The translations under genes were made by a program, and so were the position numbers. The notes beneath the pieces are model-generated. The model saw only the letters and a program-made list of their open reading frames with translations, did no database searches and was not told the DNA's origin. From positions 3,906,001-3,970,000 of the forward strand of contig NC_026502.1 in the NCBI RefSeq assembly GCF_000182925.2: a DNA stretch of 64,000 nt, in the 5' to 3' direction. Positions 38,414 through 50,856 of this stretch are shown piece by piece (positions within the stretch are counted from its first letter, which is position 1; every line of letters starts with the position of its first letter). Source of the stretch: Neurospora crassa OR74A. Its lineage: Eukaryota; Ascomycota; Sordariomycetes; Sordariales; Sordariaceae.

Positions 38414-41400
38414 ATGGCGTCTCCATACGACACCCTCCTCTCTTACGCACAAGCCACAAGACAGCTTCGGTTAAAGGCGGCATCCGGGCTTGACTGCTCC
38501 CAGCAACAACAAGTTCTCAATTCTTTCAGAGTTTCCTACACCAGCCTATCCGCCTTTATCCAACCCAGCTCCAAGCCAGCTCTCAGTACGCCCGACCTAA
38601 GCACAGCTCTCACCCATGGCTCCCTCCGGGACTTTACCAACAACTTCGCTCTCCCCAGCAAGGCTCTTGACGTGCCACAAAGGGGTCAACTTACCAAGCC
38701 CATTGTTTGTATTGCTCTCCCCAATGGCCCTGTCCTCGCTGCAGTTTGTCTAGCCGTAGCAAATACATGCACTGCTTCACCAGTCAACTGCGATAAGGCT
38801 GTTGGGGCTGAACAGTTTCGCGCTGATGTACGGCAGACGGGTGCTTCAGTCATCTTGACCTCCGCAAAGGATGCGGAGCGGCTGGGACTTACGGGCCCTT
38901 CATCATGGACGGCCCTGGAAGGACTGACAGTGTTGCTGGTTGAGAGTGACCTCGCTCAACGTGGCCAACCTACACAAATTTCCATCAGAGACTTGACCGG
39001 ACAACTAGTCACGCCCCAAGTAGCTGGCTGCTCCCAGCCAGCGCCAAATGGGACAGACGATGTAGCCATCATCTTGTTCACCAGCGGTACTTCAGGTACC
39101 AAGAAGCTTGTTCCAATTACCATCCAGAACATAGTTGCTGGCGTAGCCTTTGTCATCGACTCATGGGGGTTGACGCCGGATGATGTCTGTCTCAACATGA
39201 TGCCTTTGTTTCACATTGGCGGCTTGGTTAGAAACATCTTCTCGCCCATATTCTCGGGTGGGTCTGTTATCTGCTGTTCGGCCTTTGATCCGACCCTCTT
39301 CTGGGATGTTATGCAGGACCATGGGGCAACATGGTACTATGCTTCGCCGTCGATGCATCAGATGATTCTAGATCAAGCGGAGGACCGCCCCGAAGCGCTG
39401 GCTAAGAGCAGAGTCCGATTGGTTTGTAATGCCGCTGGTGGACTGCTACCCGCCTTGGCTGTCAAGCTAAAAGAGACATTTAATGGGGCAATTGTGTTGC
39501 CGAGCTATGGAATGACTGAGTGAGTGCCTCGTTTGTGCTTGTCTGGACTTTCACACTGACCCATGACAGATGCATGCCCATCTCAACTCCACCAACAAAC
39601 TACAAACTTGACAAGCCCGGCACTTCCGGCGTCGCCGTCGGTCCTGAACTTGCCATTCTCGACTGGAACAACATCCGCCAGCCCTCCGACACCGTGGGTC
39701 GTATCTGTGTCCGCGGGGAGCCCGTCTTCCCTGGCTATCTCACTGCAGAGGGTCAGTACGACAGCAGCACCTTCACTCCAGATGGGTGGTTTGATACCGG
39801 TGATCTTGGCCGCCTCTCCTCGGACGGCTACCTCTTCATCACTGGTCGCAGCAAGGAAGTCATCAACCGTGGTGGCGAGATTATCTCACCCTTCGAGATT
39901 GAAAACGCCATCATTGCTGCCGCACAGGACCCCAAGTCACCAATCTTCAACCGGGTTTTGCAAGCCCTTTCTTTCTCTGTCCGTCACGATGTCCTTCAAG
40001 AAGTTGTTGGTGTTGTACTAGTCACGCCTCCTGGCGCTCAGCGTGTTGATACCAGGCAACTCCATCAAGCCCTGAAACAGTCGTTGCAGCAGGTAAAGTG
40101 GCCTGGCCTGATTGTCTACATGGAGGACGTGCCCAAGAGCAACAACAAGGTACTACGCATCAAGTTGGCAGACCGCCTGGGCCTTCCCGAGCTGACAGAC
40201 AGTTCTCGCTATTGCGACGTCCACTACGAAGCTACCTGCCCACCTCCCAACACGCCCCTGTCGGTTAGCATCTCCTCGACCCTTTGTAGCATCGATGGAA
40301 CGACCGTTTATCGCGGCATAACCGCTCTCTTGCCCCTGGAAACCGCCCACCACGTTCATCAGAACCCTCAATCCGGCGGCTTTGAAGTCTACCTTGCCCC
40401 CAAGAAGGAAATTTCCGATGTCAGTGAGCTGAACAAGGTCATTGACTCGCTCAAGTCCAAGCTGCCTTCTCTGGTATCCGGCTATCTTGTCCCACACCGT
40501 TTCCACATTCTACAATCTCCTCTGCCGGTAGAACTCGGCATCGCCCCCACCCGTGAAGCTCTTGAGTCCCTTCTTTACAAGGAGAACAACCGCCCAGGAA
40601 CCAGTGACCCCTCAGCCTCGGGCAACACGGCTTCACAGGTAACTCGCATCATGGCCTCCATTCTCAGCCTCTCGGCCCACGAAATCACTGTCGATGCCGA
40701 CTTCTTTGACCTAGGGGGTGACTCCCTTCGGGCCGGTAGGCTTCTGTCTGCTCTCCGTTCCGAGTTCGGTCTCTCACTACCCATTGACCTCGTCTTCCGC
40801 GGCGGCTCCGTTGACGCCTTATCGGCATTCATCGACGAGAAGCTCGCTTCCCGGCCCAGCTCTTCGGCATATACCTCCTACAGCGACACCACCCTATGTG
40901 ACTCTGACGCGGAGCAGCAGGCCAGATGTGAAGGATTGCCGACGCCCATCAAGACCCACAGCTCCACGAACCCATTCCTGATGGTGCTGCAACTGTTGCC
41001 CATGGCGATTCTGTACCCCCTTAGGCGCGGGGTGCACTGGGCTATCTTCTTGCTGACATTGGCACACATGGAGCGGTGGCCGACGAGCAGATGGCCTTTT
41101 GGCCGGTTGGTCAACATCGTTACAACACTGCTCTTTGCGCGGGTGGTCATGTCGGTTGTGCGGCCCATCATTGGCATTCTGGCCAAGTGGTTGATCATGG
41201 GCCGATATAAGGAAGGAGTATATCCGATGTGGGGATGGTATCATACTAGGTGGTGGTTAACGCAGAAGGTGATTGCTTTGACCGGACAGGGCATTTTCAG
41301 GTAAGTTTTTCCAAGATTCTTCCCCCTTTCTCCGATGTAAACAAAGCCTTCGCCAATGAATCTTTCATCACCGCTATTCCCGAATAACCTCTTGACATAT

Positions 41401-43636
41401 CTTGTTTCACAGGCATCACAACTACACCATTGTTTGGTACTACCGTCTCCTGGGTGCCAAAATCGGTAGCGGCGTCGAACTAAACGATTGTCAACTGGGT
41501 GAATACGATCTCTTGACCATCGGCCCCAACGCCTTTCTCGACAAGTGCATCGTCCGCCCGTTCGGCGCTGAAGCCAACACGTCCATGTACCTAGGCAAGA
41601 TCATGATCGGTGCTAACGCCTCCGTCGGTCTTGCCGCCAACGTTGCTCCCGGCACCCAGGTCTCTGACGGTGCTTGCATCGGTCCCAACTCGTGCAGCTG
41701 GGAGTTGAACGATGCCACGGAGGCCAACCGCGATCTATCCGTCCACCGCGCCCCGCAGCCGCACTGGGCCTTGACTCTGTTTTTGACCATGCCGCTGTAC
41801 GGTCTTGTCAGCCTGGTTGCCGGTGGCCCGTGGCTGCTTGGTATGGTTGGGTTGGTTGAGGGCAGACCCCCGCGGGCCGTTGCTCCACTGCCGGACATCA
41901 TCACCTGGTGGGCCGGCAACGACCGAATCGGTTATCACTATCTGGCTGTGGGCTTGGGCGTGATGTTCGGTCCGTTTTTCGAGTTTGCCGCTGTGATGAT
42001 CATCAAGACGCTGTTAGATTTGATGTTTGGCAAGCTGAAGCCGAGCAGCGCTACGGGTCGCGGACAGATCGAACGCTGGAGACTGGATTTGATGAGGACA
42101 ATCTACCCGAACAGGTCGCTGAAGACGTTGACTGGCTTGTTTGGTCAGCATTATGAAATGACTTCAGTTATCCTTCGGATGCTTGGGGCCAAGATTGGTA
42201 AGCGTGTTTACTGGCCTGGCACTGGACCCGGCATCACGGACTACCATCTTCTCGAGGTTGGCAACGATGTCGTCTTTGGATCTCGCTCGTATCTTGTTAC
42301 TTCTGATGGTCTGGGCTCCGAGCCCATCAAGATTGGTGACCGCGCTATGATTGCTGACCGTGTGGTCTGTCTCCCCGGCGTCACTGTCGGCGAAGACACG
42401 GTGCTTGGATCGGGTGCACTCACCCGCCGAAACAAGGAATATGTCGCCAACGGAGTGTACGTTGGTTCCAAGGGTGGCGACTCTCTTTGTCTCTCTACCG
42501 GCGCGGCCCCCAAAGGTGGTGACAAGAGCCGAGTCTCCCGACGCAACGCCCGTGCAGCGCAACAACCTGCTCAGACCCAGGAGGAAAACACTTTTATCGA
42601 AAGCGTACGCTACCCCCAAGGGACTAACGACCCCGAAGAAGGTCGCAGCACCCCTAGCATTCCCATCACCCGCCCTGTCTCTGATATTCCCGGGGACTTC
42701 ACCCATTCCAATTCCGACACCGAAGCCGAAGACCCTACCAGCGCCCCCGCGGTGAAAAGCACCCCCTTCGGCCGCGCCTTCTACCTCGGTCTCGCCCCCT
42801 ACCACGTCTACTCCCCGTTCACCATCACCGCCTACTCCATCTTCAACCGGCTTTTTACAGCCCTTTACTGGACCGCCCCGTCCATCTCCACCATCCAAAT
42901 CATCAACGTCTTCATCGCCCGCCACCCTGACCACCCCGTCTCGCACGCCATCCTCTCGCAACCCATGGCCCTCTTCGGCCTCTTGACCGCCGTCTTCGCC
43001 GTCTTCAACACCTTACTCGCCTTCGTGGCTCTCCTCATCACCATCGCCGCCAAATGGATCCTCCTCGGCCGCCGCCAACCGGGCACTCACTCCTGGGACA
43101 TTTCCCCTTACTGCCAGCGCTGGCAACTCCTGCTATCCATCGAACAACTCCGCCGCACCTGCTTTGCAGGCCAGGGCGTGCTGGGGATGCTCACCGGCAC
43201 GTGTTTCACCGTGGCGTATTTCCGGGCATTGGGCGCCAAGATTGGCAAAGACTGCGCTTTGTTTGTCAATGGCCGGCCTTCGCTCGTGTTTACTGAGCCG
43301 GAATTGCTTGTGTTGGGAGACAGGGTGACGGTGGACGATGCGAGTCTGGTGGCGCATATCAATACCAGAGGTAAATTTGATCTGAATAGGTTGAGGGTCG
43401 GAGATGGGGCGGTGTTGAGGACGGGGAGCAGGTTGCTGAGCGGGGCGGAGATGCAGAGGGATGCGTGTCTTCTGGAGCATACGCTGGTTATGGGGGGTGA
43501 GACGGTGAAGGAGGGGGTTACGGTGCAGGGGTGGCCGGGGGAGGAGTTTAGGAGGGTGGGGAGGAGGTGTGTTGTTGATGGGGTTGGGATTGATTTGGTG
43601 GGAGGAGGGAAAGATGGGATGAAGGTTGTTGAGTAA
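38414..43636 (+). CDS. NRPS-like membrane synthetase: adenylation, carrier and three hexapeptide-repeat domains
   Basis: Exons 38414-39519, 39570-41300, 41413-43636; 1686 residues. The adenylation domain (about 60-580) has LFTSGTSGTKK at 221-231, YGMTE at 365-369, GWFDTGDLG at 441-449 and GRSKEVINRGGE from 461, with NNKVLRIKL near 560. A second adenylation C-lobe-like segment (about 590-700) follows. Next is a carrier domain with FFDLGGDSLRAG, Ser754 being the phosphopantetheine site. From about 900 on, membrane segments alternate with three left-handed beta-helix (LpxA-like) domains at about 955-1045, 1200-1290 and 1550-1660, each beginning LGAKIG. An acidic, disordered linker lies at about 1310-1395. 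This layout is that of epsilon-poly-lysine synthetases (bacterial Pls, fungal VibA). The adenylation domain, however, has the PLFHIGGL motif of acyl-CoA synthetases, so the substrate may be a carboxylic acid rather than lysine. The product is unknown. No tailoring enzymes or transporter adjoin it. Confidence 0.88.
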
Positions 43637-44917
43637 GGGAGGGGGGTAATTGAGGGACTACTGTTGTAGTCTAGGGAACTGGGCTGGAACCAGGGCCTTT
43701 GGACTCCAGGAGTTAACGACCCTACGAACCAAAGAGATAATAAGTAGTTAAAGATAATGTGTAATGTAATCAATGTAGGAAACCCCACGACTTGAAGAAA
43801 GCTGTTTTAATACCCGTTAGCTAGCGCCGTATTTTTTATTATGTACTTAACTATAACGAAACATAATTAATTATCCAAGTTCCTACCGGAATTTACATCC
43901 GGGTGTACCCTCTCTTAGCCTCTTCCGTGTTTATCGCCTCGTCCTCTTTGTTCAGGCAGTATAACTTGTTGGGCGGCGCCGTCAAATATGCGCGCGCGCG
44001 CCACAGTAAGAAGTCATTCCAACAATGTCTTTAAGAAGAGACGTGCAGGAACTAGATAGGTAAGTAGCCGTTTGTTTGGGGTTTTTTTTTTTTTTTTTTC
44101 AGTTTTGTGAAGAAGAATGAATGAATGAATGAATGTTAAAGCTTCAAAGTTGTTCTCCTACCTACCTAGGTACCTTACCAAACTACAAACAAACAAGAGT
44201 AAACGAAATAGGTTGTCACGAGTAGGTAGCTACCTAAATCATGGACTCCTTTTTTTTTTTTTTTTTTTTTAATTTTTTTTTTTCCGCCGAAAACTACCTC
44301 TACTTAACACACGCTCACCACAGACGGAATCCGATTGATTCATATCTTCTCTTCTTCAAGGTACCCTCAGCAACAGACTGTCAGCGGTTGCAAACTTGAA
44401 ATAAACGCCCCTTGAAGTTTGTTTTTGGATAGAGATTATGGGATGAGTGCTGGTCAGTGTAGGTAGTGTAGTGACCCATCCATCTCTCTCGAGCTCAGCA
44501 CCTCCAGGGAGACGACGCGCGGAGTGTAGGTCTCATGGCTGTAGGTTACGTTGACGGGGAGGACTGGGGGGTCCAGAGGTGGTGGGTGGGTATTTCGTTT
44601 GAGGGAGGGCAAAGGAAGGAGTAAAGAGGGTTAGGAAAAGGGTAAAGGTGAGGAAATCTGTTCGATGCACATCAACTCCATATGAACAGGACCCAACTGC
44701 CAAAGGCTGGTCACCAAGCTGTAGGATCCTGGGACAAATAGATGAATCACAATCTATGCACAAGCTACTAACACTTGGTCGGAAGCAGGGGAGATACGGA
44801 GCTGTCAACGAAACTTGATCTTACGATTACTGATAGGACCGCCACCAAGTCATATCAGATTTGTCCACGGTCTGAAACCGGTGTATATCCCTCTCCTCCC
44901 CAGATCGACCATGAACC
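43637..44917. other. intergenic region between two convergent genes
   Basis: Separates the NRPS-like gene (+) from the RBR ligase gene (-). It contains a T18 run (44082-44099), five GAAT units (44115-44135), a T21 run (44250-44270), and several TACCTACCTAGGTA-like words. No gene is evident. Confidence 0.6.
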
Positions 44918-46459
44918 TCAAAGACGGTTGAAGCGACATCTCCTGCAGGCAAGCAAGCGACACTGCTGGCACTCATAGATGAATTGAGGTAGCCAGTCGT
45001 GACATTCTTCGCATTGGAACCGCCCTCCTCGTCCCTTCCATCTGGCATGATCACACTCATGATTCTCGAGTAAGTGCTGCGCAGCTGCCTCTACTCGCTG
45101 CTGCCTCACTGGCTCTGGAAGTCGCCCGGCTCTCGCATCTCGATTGACGTGTCTGTTGGCTTGAGCCATGAGAGCCTCCTCACTATACAATTCACAAGGG
45201 CATCTTTTCCAAACTTCGCCACATGCATAGCAGAAGTGGGCACCACAAGGGCAAGCTACAAAACCACAATCAGTCTTTCATCTGTTCAAATGGGCTCGCC
45301 AGTCACACCGTGCGTGGTAACTTTACATCGGTATGGCCGTGCGGCTGGTTCTTATGCCGTAAAGCCCCCCAAGATATAATATGGAGCCTTTCACTGGGAT
45401 ATTGCGCAAGAAAATAAACTTACTAATGTGGTTGCAGCCATAGTTCAACTCCACCATTCTTTTACAGGAATAGCATCTCCTCCATCCTTCTGCCTCCGCC
45501 ATCTGAAGCACTTCCTTTGTTGCGGAATCTTCAGGGCAGTCTGTACCGACATGGGCTTGGCCTTTACAGACCACGCACGTTTTCTCCCCGCACTTGGCAC
45601 ACGTACCAACATCATTTGCGATACCCTGCGGCGGTATGAACTGAGAACAACTAGGCTGTGAGCAGTAAGTTGCGTCGGGTGTTTCGTACTCAACCTTCTT
45701 GGCCAAGAACTTCCCGACCAATTCTGGACCAAGCAAGAAGCGGGCCTTGTCCAAAGCAATCGGCTCACGACAACATCGAGGAGGAAACAGTGTCTGATCC
45801 GTCAACAGTCGGGTGAAGAGCTCGACTAAACAGCCCTGGCACATGTGATGCTGGCATGGAAAGGTAGCCATCCGATAAAAGCGAAATTCATCCCTACACA
45901 TCACACACTGTCTCATGATGGCCGGAGTATCTGGTCTCGGGGGGCCTGGAGTGGTTGAGCGCGGACGGCGGCTAGCGGCCCATGCAGAAGATTCGGCTGC
46001 GCCTTCTCCATCCGGATCAGAGATGTACAGGGCGCTCAGCTTGTCAATGAAGTCGTTCTCAAACGGTTCCGTGATGATGGAGAATGCGGGACTCGAAGGC
46101 CTAGCTGCATGCTGGGTAGAGGTAGGAACGCCACCCAGCGAGCAGGCCATCTGGCGGTCTTGTCTTGCTTGTTCCTCGGCCTGGACGGCCTCGGAGATAG
46201 CGATGGCATCCTGGCGAACGGCATCGGCGATGCTCGCGCACATGGCGCGGTCGGCGAGATGCTGGTTGACAGAAGCTAGTTCTGCCTCGTAGGTCGCAAT
46301 AGCCATCTCGAGATCGGTCGTCTCGCCCTCGCGGCGTTTTCCTTTTCCTTTGGCTGCTGCCTGGAGCTCGTGGAGATCTTGGAGGTAAAGCTCGACGGTG
46401 AGTTTGAGGGTGTCGAGATCGAGGCCGGCGTTGCCGAGATCTATCGGATGGAGGTCCAT
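44918..46459 (-). CDS. RBR-type E3 ubiquitin ligase (RING-IBR-RING)
   Basis: Exons 46459-45424 and 45255-44918, 457 residues. The 168-nt intron splits the Thr codon after NHI. It transfers ubiquitin through a thioester intermediate. RING1 starts at CVMCRDEF and includes CQHHMCQGC; the IBR has YCSQPSC, CAKCG, CVVC and a later Cys; RING2 runs CYSCKRM to GCNHI and CPCGAHFCYACG. The predicted catalytic cysteine is Cys342 in YGCNHI, by analogy with ARIH1 and parkin. The N-terminal third is helical and Ala/Glu-rich. Beyond RING2 is a Cys/His-rich tail (ECDHARW, CEECHDW, CQQCRLLACRRC), perhaps an additional zinc module. Splicing is required: the unspliced frame ends shortly after GCNHI, before RING2 is complete. 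Substrates unknown. Confidence 0.88.
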
Positions 46460-48022
46460 GGCCGGCGTGTTTGGTACTGACGCTGAGATAGGGTTTAAGA
46501 CTGAGCTCTGAATATGTTGTTAGTTCGGCTCTTCTTCATACAATGGCGAGCAAAGGAGAGCAGGTCTTCAGGACTAGCCCCTGGGACTGAATACCTTTAC
46601 AGAACTGGGAGGAAAAAGCCAAGATAGACAAATACAGGCGTGTTCTGATATCAAGGACTAGAAGATTTTTTGAGGCCCAGAGCAGGAGTTACTACGCACC
46701 TTCGAAGACGGAAAGACTGGGAAATCACCCATGAAGAGAGCTCGTGAACGGAAACAGAACAACTAGTCTATTGACTTCCAAATACATTAGGAAAAAGTAG
46801 AAAGACTCCTTGGGTCATACAAACGGAAGAACCAGAAGAGTGTCCAGCATCGGTGATGATTGCCATACACTTCTAACCACTGCTCACTGGAGACGCAGCG
46901 AAAAGATTGAAGTTGCCAAGTGAACTGCAGCAACAACAGTTGACGAAGGTCAAGCAAGTGGAGAGCGGCAGATGATGATGCAACGACGTCAAGCGTATGC
47001 TGAAAAAAGGAAGAGCAACAAAAAGCAGACTTATGGAGATACGGTATGCTCTCTGGTCATTGAGGTTCGGGCGGAGGACACTTTTCCCGCAGGAATAAGC
47101 AGGGTTAAAGTTGTCGGTCAACTAGGTATGTACATGCTTCTTTACTGCTTTCTAAAACCATTCACCCTGCTTATGCCTGCGCAAAAAGTGTCTACCCGAA
47201 TCTCAATCTCCAGATTATTCGGTAGCTATCATTGAGAGCTGTCGGTCGATAGGTGAGAAGCAACTGAAGTGACCGTTTGCTTGCTCAGTCTCCATCAACA
47301 TCATTGCATATCGAAGCCAAACGGAGGACAGTGATACCGATCGATGTACACAGTAACTAACAGTTGTCATGCGAAGGCCCACGCATGTCTGTTAACGTTA
47401 GTTGGTGTAAGATGATGACCGGAACGCCATCCCGCAGTCAAGGGTGCAAGCCACCGTCAAGGTCCTGCAGGTTGCCAGCACGTTGCATCCAATCTTCAGT
47501 GAGCGGTAAACGGGCCTCTTGCAGAAATCTCCAGGGATCCTCTTGAGCAGCCGACGCCAACGACGGCATCCCCTGCTGTTTTTTTTTGTTTTTTTTTTCC
47601 ATCCATTTTGGTTATTTTCCGCGCAAAGAAACCTCTGTGAACCTTGAAGCTGACAAGAACGATGTTTTTGATATCGAAGCATACTTTTGAGGTCAGTCCA
47701 TCCCTATACGGTTTACAAGCTCGTAACAAGAGAGACAAACACTGTGCTGATATCAGGAAATGGTTCAGGTTCTCAGATGGGTGACGTATTCGCTATCTAT
47801 GGTACGTCGATGTTTTTCATGAAGAAAAGCGAACCTCAAGTTTCGAAGGGGACGGAGAGAAACATGGAACTTGACCGTGTCACGCTGAGGGTGAAAAAAA
47901 GGAGCGGAGGGGGATGGCACGAGATCCATTCAGCCCTGTGCTGGGCAACGATCCAACTTCTTCAAATCATAAACCGGAGAAAGACTATGACGATCCTGAT
48001 AGTTCTGACGATTGAAGCTGCG
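46460..48022. other. intergenic region, no gene seen
   Basis: Upstream region of the RBR gene (-) and downstream of the dehydrogenase (-). Short frames on both strands, no recognisable domain. A TTTTTTTTTGTTTTTTTTT-like run lies near 47,580. Nothing further supported. Confidence 0.6.
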
Positions 48023-49217
48023 TCAAGAACCCCCCCCCCCCCTCACTCTACCCAAAATCTCTTTCACGCCGGCAAACTCTAGCTCAGACAGAGTTTCCTC
48101 CCATAATTGCTTTGAGATTTCCTTTCCTTTCTCCGTATAGATAATGGGTGCCAGGCTTCGTTACGTCAGCTGAACATGTTTTATCGCTGCACGAAAGGCA
48201 CAAAGAATCGGGCACTCACGGAACAAGCTGCTGAAAGCTCAGCATCTCCCCATGCGTCTCCTCACCATGGTTAACCGCGGCATCCGTAACCATTCGCGCC
48301 CCAACAGCCGCCGTATTGGCGACCACCCTACTTAACACAAACTTTCCAATCTTGAAGAGTACGGACGAGCCCTCACGATCGCGGTTAAACTCGGTCTCGA
48401 GAACCCACGACGGGGATGTGGCATTGATGATTGCCAGCGACGGGTCGACCACCTTGGCAATTTCAAACAAGAAAAACTGGCCCAGCAACTTGGACACAAA
48501 CATGCGATCTACCATATCGACTGGCTTTCCATCCTTGTCGTCGGCGTCCAAAGCAGCCAGAATCGAGGCCGGCAACCGTCCTGGCTTGTTCCGTGACTCT
48601 CCCATGACCTCGGTAAAGTCCGTCCACCCCGATACCTCGGAGTTGACAATGGTCATACGGCCAGGACCGGATTGATGCTGGCGCTTGGATTGGATGACGG
48701 GCAAGAGAAGGATGGCCAGTAGCGCGGTGGAGAGGTAATTGACCTGGATCACCTCGTCATGGCCGGTGTGGGGGTTGAAGCAGCGCGCGGCAGGACCGAT
48801 GCCGGCGTTGAGGACGGCGATGTCGAGCGTGCTGAGTTCCTTCTCGGCCCTGGCGCAAAAGGCGAGGATGGACTTGTAAACGGAAAGGTCGAGGTTCCAA
48901 ACTTCAACTGTCGAAGTTCTGGCTTGCTGCTTGGCGTCTCGGAGACCTTTGGTCAGGTTGGCGGCGGCGGTTGCGCCCTTGGTCTCGTTGCGAACGGCCA
49001 AGATTAACTTGCTGGCACCTAGGTCAAGTAGCTGTCGCGCCGTCTCGAGACCGATCCCGGTGTTGGACCCGGTGACAATGGCTGTTTTGCCATTGAGATT
49101 GGCGCCGGTGACGGGCTTGGGTTTGCATGTAAGCTGTTGGTAGAAGAAGTGAGGCAGACTCGCTTGTTGCTCGGGAGTCACATTGAACTTGGAAGAAGCT
49201 TTAGTGGGAGTAGCCAT
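48023..49217 (-). CDS. short-chain dehydrogenase/reductase with a substituted catalytic Tyr
   Basis: Exons 49217-48220 and 48155-48023 (64-nt intron, GTGAGT donor), 376 residues. It is a Rossmann-fold oxidoreductase: the cofactor motif TGSNTGIG is at 49-56, NAG at 137-139, and a Ser in the VNSEVSGW strand near 193. The active-site Lys is Lys243, but the residue four before it, normally Tyr of YxxxK, is Met239 (MFVSK). ATG differs from both Tyr codons at two or more bases, so this is not a single recent point change. The second exon restores the family's usual C-terminus (KQLWEETLSEL). Without it the frame stops right at the donor site. The last codons include a G13 run on the coding strand, so the exact stop may vary. 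It may be a reductase with altered chemistry or a non-catalytic relative. Start chosen at MATPTK, close to the fold; an upstream in-frame ATG exists. Confidence 0.85.
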
Positions 49218-50856
49218 GTTGGAACCGTAGGTCTGTTGACATAATAACTTGGGAGAATATTGAAGGTTTCTAGGGAGGTGCCATACTAGCTTGGTCCATC
49301 CCGCATGTTTGGCCGTCATTTCAGCGACGCTCCCAAACGGTGAAGACATCAGTATATTGCCCGCTTTACGTCTGGTCCTCCAGTCTGGCTGTCAGACAAC
49401 AAGAGAACTGGGTAGGAAGGCAACCCAATCAGGTTGTGAACCGTTCGTAGGTATTATGTATTTAGCACGGGACGTTATAAGCCCACTGGAACCAGGCGAA
49501 CCAGATGCCCTCCTCGGACTTCTGCTATTCAGCCAAGGCAGTCAGTTACCTTTCGCATACTTTCAAAGTAGTAACTCGTAGGTGGCCAGGGATCTGGGTA
49601 GAGGCACACACACGAGTATACGGAGTCCGGAGGTTGATATAGCGGAAGCTGTATTTTAAGATGCCAGGCTGCTGCTGGTGGAGACTCTGTAAAAGTTACA
49701 TCATCTCACTCCGAGCCTCGCTCCCAGCACAGTCCTCCTTTGCCTCTACATACCTCTATCTCTGTAAGTATACCTTATATTCCCTTAATGAACAGTGCAG
49801 AATCTTTTAGTTACATACCTTCCCGTCTGATACTGTTTGTTTGGCTTATATTCGGGCAACGGGTCAGCAGAATGGGGCAATGGGCGGACCTAGTGTACGT
49901 CAGGGCAGGACCCGCTGAAGCCTACCTAGCGTAGAGGTACTGCGTAGGTACGTAGTCTAAGCCATTGCGCACGCTCCAGTTGCCCTTTTGGTCAAGAGGG
50001 TCGATTTTGATTGGGTGGTGAAAAAATGTCCTCTGTGGCTTCCACTTAGGTTCAGGGGCACACTGCGCAGTGGAGTGCTCCCCCGGGAAAAACAAACGGC
50101 CCAACGAATAATTCCCCCAACGCATGGAAAGAAGGCCAAATGGAAGTCACACTCGTCACTCTTCAGTTCATCAGCTTGGTTGCACATTTTTATAGTACCC
50201 AATTCTCAGAGTCGTCGTTGTGTCTTTGAGACGTTGATAGTACAAGTTCAGCGGGAAATTTCCTTTAACGGATTGGGCTTCCTTCGGCACCCATTGCAAC
50301 AAGCTGTTGGATGAGATCGAGGTCCAAGATTGCGGGTTTGGGCTTCGATTTGGGAATTTGGTGCTGGCTTTGGCCTTTCTTTCTCCGCTAGGTTCCTTCT
50401 CTCCGCTATCGTGTCCAAGACTCTTTATTCTCTTGTACATGGCTCTAGGCTAGGTAGATTTGTTTTTTTCGAGTGATGGAACCAATCCCTTATTTCTGGT
50501 CCAGAGAGCAATCTGTATTATAGACATGGCGGAATCAAATCAGCGTCACACAGACAAGGAAAAGTACATGTACCTGGTGAGTTTTGTTTGCGGTTCTCTT
50601 CAGCCCTCACCAAGAAGGTTGATTTCAATGGGCAACAGCTTTGTTGTTCGCCATGCTTGCGAGCGCAGTGCTAAAGTGTCTTTACTACGTGTTCGACGAT
50701 TTCTATGTCGGGTGTTGAGCGTGATCGAGGCCATTTTACAGCTGTTTAGACACAAAGAAACTATAAACGATGGGTTCGACCAATTGATACTAGAAACTAC
50801 ATCTCTACTGCGACAAGGCTTTACACAACAACGCTAACCCCATGTATCTACTCTCA
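49218..50856. other. intergenic region between dehydrogenase and transporter
   Basis: About 1.6 kb of mixed composition. The longest + frame (50460-50837, 125 codons) has no recognisable motif and overlaps frames on the other strand. I see no gene. Confidence 0.55.

Noticed and set aside
42164-42961. 265-codon minus frame, Gly/Val/Asp-rich
   Set aside because: Antisense to the third exon of the NRPS-like gene; composition typical of a shadow frame.
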